Assembly: GCA_015075105.1 (NCBI GenBank)
Contig: JABTUZ010000002.1
Span: 1,102,001 to 1,166,000, forward strand
Reading direction: 5' to 3'
DNA length: 64,000 nucleotides
From: Leptospiraceae bacterium
GTDB lineage: Bacteria; Spirochaetota; Leptospiria; Leptospirales; Leptospiraceae
The position numbers and the translations under genes are program-made. A model generated the notes under the pieces. That model saw only the letters and a list, made by a program, of their open reading frames with translations. It did not search any database and was not told the DNA's origin. This document shows positions 31,523 through 39,491 of this stretch, piece after piece (the first letter of the stretch is position 1; every line of letters begins with the position of its first letter).

Positions 31523-31869
31523 ACAAAATTAAATTTTCTCATACATATATGAAACTTTTCGAATATGACGAAATACCGGTTAAAGAAGCTCAACTTTTAG
31601 AAGTTCTAAATATTGAATTAGAAAAACTTTCTGGATATTTCATAACATACGATACTATTTTTTGGGATGAAGGAGAAATGCATCCAGATTTATATCCTTT
31701 GCCAGAAAAAGGAGATTATTTGCTATTGATATTTGAAAAAATCTCTGCTCCAAACAGAGATATTTTTACTACACTTCGACGTTATACGCAAGAGAAAGAA
31801 AAATATTATAGAGATTCGATTGGAAAAGTTTTCGATGTAGTGATTCAGAAAGGCATCCATGACAAATAA
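31519..31869 (+). CDS. Early phage protein, unknown
   Basis: ATG at 31,519 overlaps the previous stop (TATGA). 116 residues with a DYLLLIFEKIS-like strand. Base composition is visibly more A+T-rich than the neighbours, hinting at a later insertion. Stop overlaps the methylase start by 11 bases. Function unknown. Confidence 0.5.
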   Translation: MNKIKFSHTYMKLFEYDEIPVKEAQLLEVLNIELEKLSGYFITYDTIFWDEGEMHPDLYPLPEKGDYLLLIFEKISAPNRDIFTTLRRYTQEKEKYYRDSIGKVFDVVIQKGIHDK

Positions 31870-32446
31870 CGCATCCATTTTGTCACTGGAAGACAGGGTC
31901 AATCTGTACAGACAGGCATTTCCGAAATTTGCAGAACTTCGAATCTTTAACGGGCGAATCGACAGTGGCTGGATTCTCGGAAACGATTACAGAAACACTT
32001 CCGGCTACTATGGAGCCTATCCTAACGCTTATCTGAAACGAGTTATGGCAATGTTCCCGGATAAAAACAAAATTCTTCACCTGTTCAGCGGAAAGCTTCC
32101 TGCAGGAAATTATGAACGCTTTGATTGCAATGAACTCTCAGGAGCAGAACATATCGGAGACGCTCATCAATTGGAGGAACTTCTCGGAAGTGAACGCTAC
32201 GATCTGATTCTCGCAGATACTCCATATTCCATTGAAGACGCAGAACATTACGGCACTTCGATGATCAAGCGAAACACAGTCCTTGCCGAATGCCGCAAAA
32301 TATTGGAACCCGGAGGACATCTGGTCTGGCTCGACCAGGTCTGCCCTCAATACTCAAAGGAAAACTGAAAATGGTGCGCATGGATACCGATTCACATATC
32401 CACTAATCGCCGATGCCGTGCAAGCTACTGGTTCGAGAAGGTATAA
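31859..32446 (+). pseudogene. Phage DNA methyltransferase with an in-frame TGA (nonsense interruption)
   Basis: The frame encodes a class I methyltransferase-like protein: LHLFSGKLPAG (residues ~59-69, motif I-like), LILADTPYSIED (~118-129, motif IV-like DTPY) and EPGGHLVWLDQV. A TGA (32,366-32,368) interrupts it after 169 codons. The same frame continues for 25 more codons with a typical methylase ending (STNRRCRASYWFEKV) before TAA at 32,444. TGA occupies a position where Trp is common in such proteins. So the truncated product lacks the last ~26 residues, or readthrough occurs. TGA is an ordinary stop elsewhere in this phage. Confidence 0.6.
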
Positions 32447-32447
32447 G

Positions 32448-32945
32448 ATGGATGCAACAAGAAAATTACTTCTGAGACAACGGCTGGATGATCCGGAATA
32501 TATGGATAAGGCCGTCCATTCAATCGAACAGAATATGGCAGAGGTAGTATCTGATAAAAAATTAACAAGAATCTCAGAAACACTGAGAGCAAAAAGTACT
32601 GAAAATGAATTAATCGGAGAGGAACAGAAAATGGAAGAAATGACTTCAGGAATAGAGCAACTTAAGGCAATCCCCCAATTGATAAATGACCTTCGGGAAG
32701 AAAATCAAAAACTACCAATACCTCGACGACGGAACCAGATACCCGGATTCAGTGCTATGTTTTCCCAGCGAATGGGAGGCAAACATGCACCCCACTCAAA
32801 AGCCTGTTTCACTATTCTGCTTTCTCGTTCAGCTATACTCCAACCCTGGCGACACCATTCTCGACAACTGCATGGGCCATGGAACAACCGGAGTGGCCGC
32901 AGTCCAACATCAAAGAAATTTTATCGGCATCGAAAAAGACCCTGA
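32448..32945 (+). CDS. Small helical ORF fused at its 3' end to a methylase shadow
   Basis: From ATG 32,448 the first ~85 codons look like a small helical protein ([20 protein letters not shown]; ends EENQKL). After about 32,700 the frame continues only as the out-of-frame reading of the truncated methylase below (Arg/Pro-rich, low coding character). The original stop has probably been lost where the methylase fragment was joined. Treat the C-terminal part as non-native. Confidence 0.35.
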   Translation: MDATRKLLLRQRLDDPEYMDKAVHSIEQNMAEVVSDKKLTRISETLRAKSTENELIGEEQKMEEMTSGIEQLKAIPQLINDLREENQKLPIPRRRNQIPGFSAMFSQRMGGKHAPHSKACFTILLSRSAILQPWRHHSRQLHGPWNNRSGRSPTSKKFYRHRKRP

Positions 32946-33021
32946 GTATTTCAACCGTGCAAAGGCAAGAATCGAAGCTGAGGAATCTAAAGCTGAAAGG
33001 TCGGCAGCGGAGGTAGTATAG
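32686..33021 (+). pseudogene. Truncated N6-adenine DNA methyltransferase (C-terminal half)
   Basis: The 111 codons have a strong beta-type methylase signature: [19 protein letters not shown] (motif X-like) and [16 protein letters not shown] (motif I, here C-terminal). The motif IV DPPY half is missing. Upstream, the frame is closed by a TAA just before the ATG. So only the C-terminal half of an N6-adenine methylase is left. It may be residual, or it may pair with a separate subunit; no DPPY partner is nearby. Confidence 0.6.
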
Positions 33022-33022
33022 A

Positions 33023-33217
33023 ATGATATTGCTTACAAGAAGAGAAGTTATAGAAGCATGGAAAGAAAACAAGTCTAATTGGGATCATTACACTTGCCCA
33101 TTTTGCAGAAATATTATGACAAAACTTTCTGATAGCGAATATAAATGCACAAACTCTTTTTGTTACGGTGATAACGTTGTAATAAAATTAGATCCTTCAT
33201 CGGAGGATGTGGAGTGA
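33023..33217 (+). CDS. Small zinc-ribbon protein
   Basis: 64 residues with CPFC (residues ~24-27) and CTNSFC (~41-46), a short zinc ribbon, and a charged C-terminus. It lies 1 base after the methylase fragment and overlaps the GemA start. Possibly a phage transcription/translation modulator; no specific family recognised. Confidence 0.55.
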   Translation: MILLTRREVIEAWKENKSNWDHYTCPFCRNIMTKLSDSEYKCTNSFCYGDNVVIKLDPSSEDVE

Positions 33218-33684
33218 GTTTAACTCTTCACAAAAGAATATGGGCTTTAAAAAATAAGGCTGGGATAGAAGAAGAAAATTTCCGATTATTTTTACAATCC
33301 GTAACTGGAAAATCTTCTACAAAACTTCTTTCAGAACTTGAGCAGAAAAATTTCATCAGAGCAATTTTAAAAATTCATCCTCACCTAAAAAAGAAAGCTA
33401 GCAAGTCCGAATTACGAACCCCGGAAAAATATCCTTCGATGGGAAAAAGAGAAGAGAGTCTCGGCTTCTTCGCTTTCATTACTCTGGATCAGCTTAAATA
33501 TATTCATGATTTAGTTTCTATAATCAACCAGAAACATCTTTACAAATTCACAGAGAACACACTTCCAAAAAGAATGTATGGGAAAGAAGCGAGCAAGTTA
33601 AAACGCTGGGAGGCGGTTGCTGTAATTGAAGCTCTTAAAAGGATTTCTCGCAGAGAATTAAAGGAGAAAACTGAAAATAGATGA
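33214..33684 (+). CDS. gemA: GemA / Mu gp16-type regulatory protein (DUF1018)
   Basis: This 156-residue protein resembles the GemA family. Its N-terminal RIWALKNKAGIEEENFRLFL and LLSELEQKNFIRAIL pattern fits the DUF1018 core, followed by a C-terminal helix domain. In Mu, gemA influences host replication and gene expression and precedes mor. No mor follows here before the phage end. It is the last gene of the early operon. Confidence 0.75.
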   Translation: MSLTLHKRIWALKNKAGIEEENFRLFLQSVTGKSSTKLLSELEQKNFIRAILKIHPHLKKKASKSELRTPEKYPSMGKREESLGFFAFITLDQLKYIHDLVSIINQKHLYKFTENTLPKRMYGKEASKLKRWEAVAVIEALKRISRRELKEKTENR

Positions 33685-33815
33685 ATCCTTTTTCTGATTA
33701 TTTCAGCTTTTCAGAACAAAGAAAGACATTAATCGTTTCTTGTTATTCGTCAATATTCTTATAAAAAAACTCTAAAAAGTGCCATTTCCCTTTGATTTTC
33801 CCGAATATTTCCGAA

Positions 33816-33856
33816 ATTTCAGTAGCAGATTTAATGCGTTGATTCTATTTCAGTAG
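33816..33856 (+). repeat. Prophage end repeat (ATTTCAGTAG x2)
   Basis: ATTTCAGTAG occurs at 33,816-33,825 and 33,847-33,856, 31 bp apart, as transposase end-binding sites usually do (MuA binds several sites at each end). A CA dinucleotide at 33,851-33,852 would give the terminal TG/CA. The nearest phage gene (gemA) ends at 33,684, so 33,685-33,850 is non-coding end DNA. Confidence 0.55.
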
Positions 33857-35751
33857 TGCGGGGGAGTAAACTCTGTATTGAATGAATTGAATTGCTCAAA
33901 TAGACCATCGGTAAATAATAATAATTTGTCTCCCGGGAAAAAATTTTCCTCTTTTTCCATATAGATTGAATTATTACGAAGACCGGGTAAATTCCCAGTT
34001 TTGGATAGAGTAACTATCTCGCTTTGCTTTATCAATATTTGAGTCGGATGTCCGGCTGACGCATAACGTATCGTGTTATTTATTTTGTCAATATCCACAA
34101 GAAAGCACGTAAAAAAATAATTCAGATTTATATATTTGCTTATAAAAATATTATTCATCACATTTAAAAGCATAGAAGGGGAATCAAAATTTTCTTTTAG
34201 TGCTTTGTATTCACTGATTATAAGCATTGTAATCATAGCAGCCTGAACTCCATGGCCTGTAGCATCTGCGATCAAAATTCTTATTTTTCCATTCTCCATC
34301 TGAGAAATATCAAATAAATCTCCACCTACCACTTCCATCGGAATATACATAGTTTCGATTTGATAAGAGTCAATTTTTTTGATATGAACAGACATTAGTT
34401 TGTTTTGAATTCTACTCGCAAAATTCAAATCTTGTCGGATGAGTTTCAGAGAATTTTTTAATTCATTCGTTCTCTCTTCTACAAGTATTTCCAGTTCATT
34501 GGAAAGTTTTTCTGACAAATTATAGGCACGTTGATTTTTCACTGCAATTATCACAGCTTGAAAAAGTAGAAAAATTGTTAAACCGAAAGGAGCAATCAGA
34601 CGATCAAAGCCTCTGATAAACTGCAAATCATACAGAATATCATGGGCTGTACTTCCCAAAACGACCATAATACCGATAAGCATAAATAACCCTGTCTTAC
34701 TTTTTTTCTCTTTTAATGCGAGAAATACGACTGATAAAATCCAAACAATACTAAAAAATACAATGCCAAAAAAAATATTTCTAATTGTTTGATGAATCAA
34801 CGAACTAAGCGGGATTACTAAATTTATAACAAAAAGTAAATAGCTCGGATATAAAATAATTTTTTTGTATGTTTGTAGTTTTTTGGGTTCAAACAGTGCT
34901 TGAATATATAAAACAAAAACCGCCGCAGTCGAAAAAAGACAAACCTCGAAAGTATATTGAAGAACATAAAAAGCCTTTTTATTATAAAAATACCATTGTA
35001 ATATATTTTCGTCTATCAAATACCAGAAAGCAGTGATAATACAAAATACGCCAAACCATAAAGAAGGCAAATCTCTTCTTCTTATAAAAAATAAAATCAG
35101 ATGATACAAACCTATCATTAATAATGAGCCTTGCAATAAACCTACAAATGCAATTCTAATCGAGGTATCTCTTAAAATTGTTTCAGCTTTCCCGAATTTC
35201 ACAATAGCACCGGGCCCGCCATAATAGTGGTGGTAATTGGAAACTTGAAATGTTACAAACACCGTCTTTTCTGGCTTGAAAAATGCAGCAATAGGTCTTC
35301 TTTGGGGCCAACTATTTTCTTTACTCGTGCCAATGACCCCACTCATCTCGCTAACTCCAATTTCTTGTCCTGAAGAATTCCAAACTTTTAATTGATAAGC
35401 AGTGCTCGCTCTTTTTACATAAACGGAGTAATAGTCGTAGCTATTCAATAAATTATCCGGAAAGATAATTTTTATTCGGTGAATTCTATTTCCCATTGGA
35501 GTATCTTCATTTGATTTTGGTAAACGATTCCAGATATTTGGAAGCACAACGTATTTGCTAAAAGAATTTTCAGGTCGAATGAGAACCTTTGACTCATACT
35601 CCCATTCTCCGGCAAGTTCAATAGGGTTTGACCAATCCGTAGAGTATTGGTTTAAATCTAAAACTCCTTTTATTACTGGTAAGTTTTTAGTTGCTAGAAT
35701 CTCTATGGATAATAAAAATAAGGGAACCCAAATAAAAGAAATTAGCCTCAT
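33850..35751 (-). pseudogene. 7TM-DISM sensor with SpoIIE-type PP2C phosphatase, cut at its 3' end by the prophage
   Basis: 633 codons. It has a signal peptide, an extracellular domain resembling 7TMR-DISMED (residues ~30-190), seven transmembrane segments (~205-400), a coiled coil (~405-440) and a PP2C/SpoIIE domain with VGGDLFDIS, DATGHGVQAAM and DGLFEQF. The domain is normally followed by about 50 more residues that complete the fold, including a second Asp for the metal site. Here it ends FNTEFTPPHY at the prophage border. So it is very probably split, the remainder lying at the other end of the prophage. Intact relatives control gene expression or motility through phosphatase signalling. 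Confidence 0.75.
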
Positions 35752-35947
35752 AAAAAATCTATAACTTGTATAATGTTTCTAAAAGTAAATACAATTATTG
35801 TACCACCGGGAAAAACAGAATGTAATCTTTCCCTAAAAACATTTCTCTCGAAACTAATTGCTTCAAGCCAATCATCCAATACCAAATAAAAATTGACTTT
35901 TATAAAGCTGTATTTTTTCAATTTCCAAGCAGTCTAAAAAGCACAAA

Positions 35948-38506
35948 ATGAAAAATTATACTCTAAAAACTTGGGAGTTTTTTTCTAACCTTGGGGTCGC
36001 AAAGTCACTACCTCCAATTTTTATCAAAAAAATTATTCTTACAAACCAACTTTTAGTTTTAACTTTTTGGATCTCTGTGTTTTGTTTAGTGATTTATATT
36101 TCAGTCGGGTGCTTATTTTTCGCAAGTTTATGCCTTGTCCCACTATTCATTTCAATCTTGGGATTATTTTTAAACTTCAAAAAAAGATTCACTGAAAGCC
36201 GTTTAGGAACTCTTGTTTTTTTCCTTGGATATCTGTTCCTTCTTTCATCTATTGGAGGGAAGGAGTCCCATTTTCATTTTTTGCTTTTGCCTTTAATTGT
36301 ATTCAATATACAAATTTTTCAATTAGACGAGAAGTGGAAAATGGTTTTCGGAATTCTACTTTCAATTATTGTATATATCGGGTTAGAAATAACAAAGTAT
36401 TCTTTACTGATTCATCTTCGTCCCCAACAAGATTTGATTTTTCTTATCCGCCATTTGATGCTTTTTTCTTCAATCTTTATTCTGATATTTGTTCTACTGT
36501 CCACAACTCAGGCGAGCACAAGAATTGAGATAGAGCTTATGTCTAATAAAGAATTGCTAAACGAAGTAATAACGGGATCATCCGGAGTTTTCTTTCAGTA
36601 TGAATTAAAAAAAGACGGTAAAAGAGTTTTAAATTTTATAAGCGAAAAAATCTTTCAGCTAATGGAAATTACCCCGAATGAAGTTCAAAAAGATCTACAC
36701 TCAATTTACAAAATAGTCTTACCGGAATTTAAAGAAAATGTCAAAAAAGAATTTTTACATTCTTTTAAAAATTTTTGTAATAGCGAACTGGAATTTAAAA
36801 TACAAACTAAAAGTGGGAATGTAAAATGGATCGAGGTCAAAGCCAATATCCAAAAAAGTACAATCAAAGATGGTCGTGTACTATGGAATGGATCATTCCA
36901 CGATATTACGCAAAGAAAAATCAGTGAGGATATTTTCCACGTAACTACAAATGAACTTATCAACTTTAAAAGAGCAGTGGATGAGCACTGCTTGGTTTCT
37001 ATAACCGATGTAAACGGAAAAATTTTATACGTAAACTCAAGACTTTGCCAAATATCCGAATACACGGAACAAGACCTAATTGGAAAAAGCCATAGTGTAG
37101 TAAATTCCTACTATCACCCAAAAGAATTTTGGAAAGAAATGTGGGATACGATTAAAGGTAAAAATATTTGGAGGGGTGTAATTAGAAATAAAACTAAAAC
37201 CGGAAAATTCTACTGGGTAAATGCTACAATTTTCCCCTTACTCGATCAAAACGATAAACCCTATAGATTTGTAGCAATTAGAACAGATATAACAAATTTG
37301 AAAAAAAGTGAAGAAAAACAAAAAGAATTAAACACCTCAGTGAATCTAATCAATGAGAAACTACTTTCAGCTTTAGAAAAAGCAGATGAGGCAAATAGAG
37401 CAAAAAATTTATTTGTTTCTTCTGTTTCTCACGAACTTAGAACTCCACTAAATGCAATCATTGGTTTTTCTGAGCTTTTAAAAAATGATAAAAAAGATAT
37501 AGAAAGCCAAAAAAAATATATTGAGCTAACTAACCAAAGTGCAAAACATTTACTAGGACTTATCAATGAGATACTCGAATTTTCAAGCATAGAAGCAAAA
37601 AAATTTGAAATAGTAAAAGAAGAAATAGACTTGTCAAAGTTACTTTCAGAGATTTCAGAAAGTTTTCTTTTGCAAACGAAAGAAAAAAACTTACAATTTA
37701 TTTCATCTTTTGCTGAAAGTATTCCAGAATTTTTAATTGGAGACACAAAGAGACTCAAACAAGTTTTTATTAACCTACTTGGGAATGCGGTCAAATTTAC
37801 TCATTTCGGAAAAATTGAATTCATAGCAGAAGATAAAAATCAAAACGTACAAAATAGAGATTTAGTTATTTTGAAATTTATCGTAAAAGATACAGGGATG
37901 GGAATTTCCAAAGAAGGACTTAAGAAAATTTTTGAGCCATTTCATAGAGAAACAATTAATCGAATTGAAGGAACAGGTTTAGGTCTTTCTCTCTCTAAAA
38001 AAATTGTAAATGCGTTTGGCTCTGAGCTACACGTTGAAAGCGAAATTGGTAAAGGTTCTAACTTTTGGTTTGAGCTTTCTTTACCAATAGTTCACAAAAA
38101 AGACTCAAACCTCCAAGCAATTGTAAAAGAACAAAAAAACTATTCTGGAAATCTCGCCTTAATTGTGGACGATGTAGAATTAAATCGAATTCTGTTAAAT
38201 GAAGTTTTAACTGGTATAGGCTTTCAAACAGATGAAGCATCGAATGGGAAAGAGGCTTTGGAAATTTTAAAAACCAAAAGACCAGATATAATTTTAATGG
38301 ACGTAGTAATGCCTGTTCTTGATGGAATTGAAACTATTAAAATACTAAAAAATAATCCTGACTTAAAAACAATTCCTACTATTGCAGTAACCGCATCCGG
38401 TTTCGAGGGGAAAAGAGAAGAATTAATATCTTACGGCTTCGATGAATACCTATTAAAACCGATGAAGCTTGCAGACCTATTTCAAAAATTAGAAAACCTA
38501 TTGTAA
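35948..38506 (+). CDS. Hybrid histidine kinase with membrane domain, two PAS and a receiver
   Basis: 852 residues. Six hydrophobic segments (residues ~30-190) are followed by a PAS-like region (~205-330), a second PAS (~335-455), a coiled coil, HisKA with SHELRTPLN (about residue 496), HATPase_c with NLLGNAVKFT, DTGMGIS and GTGLGLSLS, and a C-terminal receiver with LMDVVMP (phosphoacceptor Asp) and LKP. All key residues are present. It is divergent from the truncated phosphatase across 196 bases, so both could be controlled together. The ligand is unknown. Confidence 0.9.
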   Translation: MKNYTLKTWEFFSNLGVAKSLPPIFIKKIILTNQLLVLTFWISVFCLVIYISVGCLFFASLCLVPLFISILGLFLNFKKRFTESRLGTLVFFLGYLFLLSSIGGKESHFHFLLLPLIVFNIQIFQLDEKWKMVFGILLSIIVYIGLEITKYSLLIHLRPQQDLIFLIRHLMLFSSIFILIFVLLSTTQASTRIEIELMSNKELLNEVITGSSGVFFQYELKKDGKRVLNFISEKIFQLMEITPNEVQKDLHSIYKIVLPEFKENVKKEFLHSFKNFCNSELEFKIQTKSGNVKWIEVKANIQKSTIKDGRVLWNGSFHDITQRKISEDIFHVTTNELINFKRAVDEHCLVSITDVNGKILYVNSRLCQISEYTEQDLIGKSHSVVNSYYHPKEFWKEMWDTIKGKNIWRGVIRNKTKTGKFYWVNATIFPLLDQNDKPYRFVAIRTDITNLKKSEEKQKELNTSVNLINEKLLSALEKADEANRAKNLFVSSVSHELRTPLNAIIGFSELLKNDKKDIESQKKYIELTNQSAKHLLGLINEILEFSSIEAKKFEIVKEEIDLSKLLSEISESFLLQTKEKNLQFISSFAESIPEFLIGDTKRLKQVFINLLGNAVKFTHFGKIEFIAEDKNQNVQNRDLVILKFIVKDTGMGISKEGLKKIFEPFHRETINRIEGTGLGLSLSKKIVNAFGSELHVESEIGKGSNFWFELSLPIVHKKDSNLQAIVKEQKNYSGNLALIVDDVELNRILLNEVLTGIGFQTDEASNGKEALEILKTKRPDIILMDVVMPVLDGIETIKILKNNPDLKTIPTIAVTASGFEGKREELISYGFDEYLLKPMKLADLFQKLENLL

Positions 38507-38528
38507 AAAAGTAATAAACAAAAAAACT

Positions 38529-39485
38529 CTAATCCTTAGGTAAAATTTTTAATAAGCCTTCTTCCAAAGTCTCGTAATCAGTATCTTGCTTTTTGTCTTG
38601 CAAGTACAAGTCTAATTTCTTTAGACCAAATTGGCCAAATTCATTTTTTAGCCATTTTTTAATTTGTGAAATAGTTTCTTTCTCGTGGGATTTTCTTGGT
38701 CGTATTTCTTTTATAAAATTTAGTAAATTCTCTATTCCGGCTTTTTTTGTTGCGCTTGTTAAAAATATTTTCGGAATCTTTTTTTCTCCATAAATATCTT
38801 TTAAAAAATCTAAAGAGTGCTCTAAGGTGTACAAACTCGATTTTGCAAGCTCGTCTTCATCACACTTATTTATAATAAATGCATCTGGAACTTCCATAAT
38901 CCCACTTTTCATAAACTGGATCTGATCCCCCCCAAGTGGTTGCAGTATTAAAAAAGAAAAATCAGAAATATTAGAAACCTCAATTTCGTTTTGACCTATC
39001 CCTACAGTTTCAATAATCACATAATCATAAAAAAACTTAAGTAGCCTAACTACGTGGTAAGTGTATGGGTTTATCCCACCCATATCTAACTCACTTGGTT
39101 GTGAACGAAAAAATATTCTATTTTCTCTTGCAGGGATTGCAACTCGAATCCTGTCTCCAAGAATAGAGCCTCCACTGATATGGCTCGAAGGATCAATGGC
39201 AACTATCGCAACTTTTTTATTTGGAAGATTTTTCAGAAACTCTTCACATAACGCACCGATTAAAGATGACTTTCCCGCACCCGGTGTCCCGGTAAATCCA
39301 ATTGTAATAGAATTTTTGTCATTTAAACCTACCAGAGATAGCTTAGAAAAAATGTATTTTCTATATTCAAAAGAATCTTTTCTTTCGAGAATACTGATAA
39401 GCCTCGCTATAGAAAACTTGCTTCCTTCTTTTGCTTCTCCAATCAGAGAAAAAATTTCTTGAAAATCTTCAGAGTCTAAAGTCAC
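38529..39485 (-). CDS. meaB: MeaB-type GTPase (acyl-CoA mutase chaperone)
   Basis: 318 residues, close to MeaB/ArgK (~330). P-loop GTGTPGAGKSSLIGAL-type at residues ~62-74; Switch/DxxG-like FRSQPSELDMGG; VIIETVGIGQNE (G3); FIINKCDEDEL (NKxD). MeaB guards the adenosylcobalamin-dependent mutase by gating cofactor loading and removing damaged cofactor. The mutase gene ends 7 bases upstream of the region, on the same strand, so the two form an operon. Confidence 0.9.
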   Translation of the reverse strand: MTLDSEDFQEIFSLIGEAKEGSKFSIARLISILERKDSFEYRKYIFSKLSLVGLNDKNSITIGFTGTPGAGKSSLIGALCEEFLKNLPNKKVAIVAIDPSSHISGGSILGDRIRVAIPARENRIFFRSQPSELDMGGINPYTYHVVRLLKFFYDYVIIETVGIGQNEIEVSNISDFSFLILQPLGGDQIQFMKSGIMEVPDAFIINKCDEDELAKSSLYTLEHSLDFLKDIYGEKKIPKIFLTSATKKAGIENLLNFIKEIRPRKSHEKETISQIKKWLKNEFGQFGLKKLDLYLQDKKQDTDYETLEEGLLKILPKD

Positions 39486-39491
39486 TTAACT

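Larger units (their letters stand above)
1..33852. mobile_element. Mu-like transposable prophage, right-hand part (left end outside window)
   Basis: The stretch holds a coherent set of Mu-type genes: DDE transposase, MuB-type ATPase, Gam, GemA, GpA-type terminase, DUF935 portal, MuF, sheath, tube and tape measure. Base composition is visibly richer in G+C than the DNA to its right. The right border is set by the loss of phage genes after GemA (33,684) and by the truncated phosphatase gene entering from the right. The plus strand reads TTTCA at 33,848-33,852, which would give the TG...CA termini usual for Mu-like phages. The exact end could lie anywhere from about 33,851 to 33,870. The repressor and operators are central, with late genes leftward and early genes rightward. 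The left end and target-site duplication are not visible. Confidence 0.9.

Noticed and set aside
32366-32368. UGA recoded as tryptophan throughout the phage
   Set aside because: TGA ends many overlapping phage genes (for example at 23,130 and 31,520), so a global code change is unlikely.
33685-33850. A mor or c gene after GemA
   Set aside because: No open frame of useful length; the stretch reads as prophage end DNA with direct repeats.
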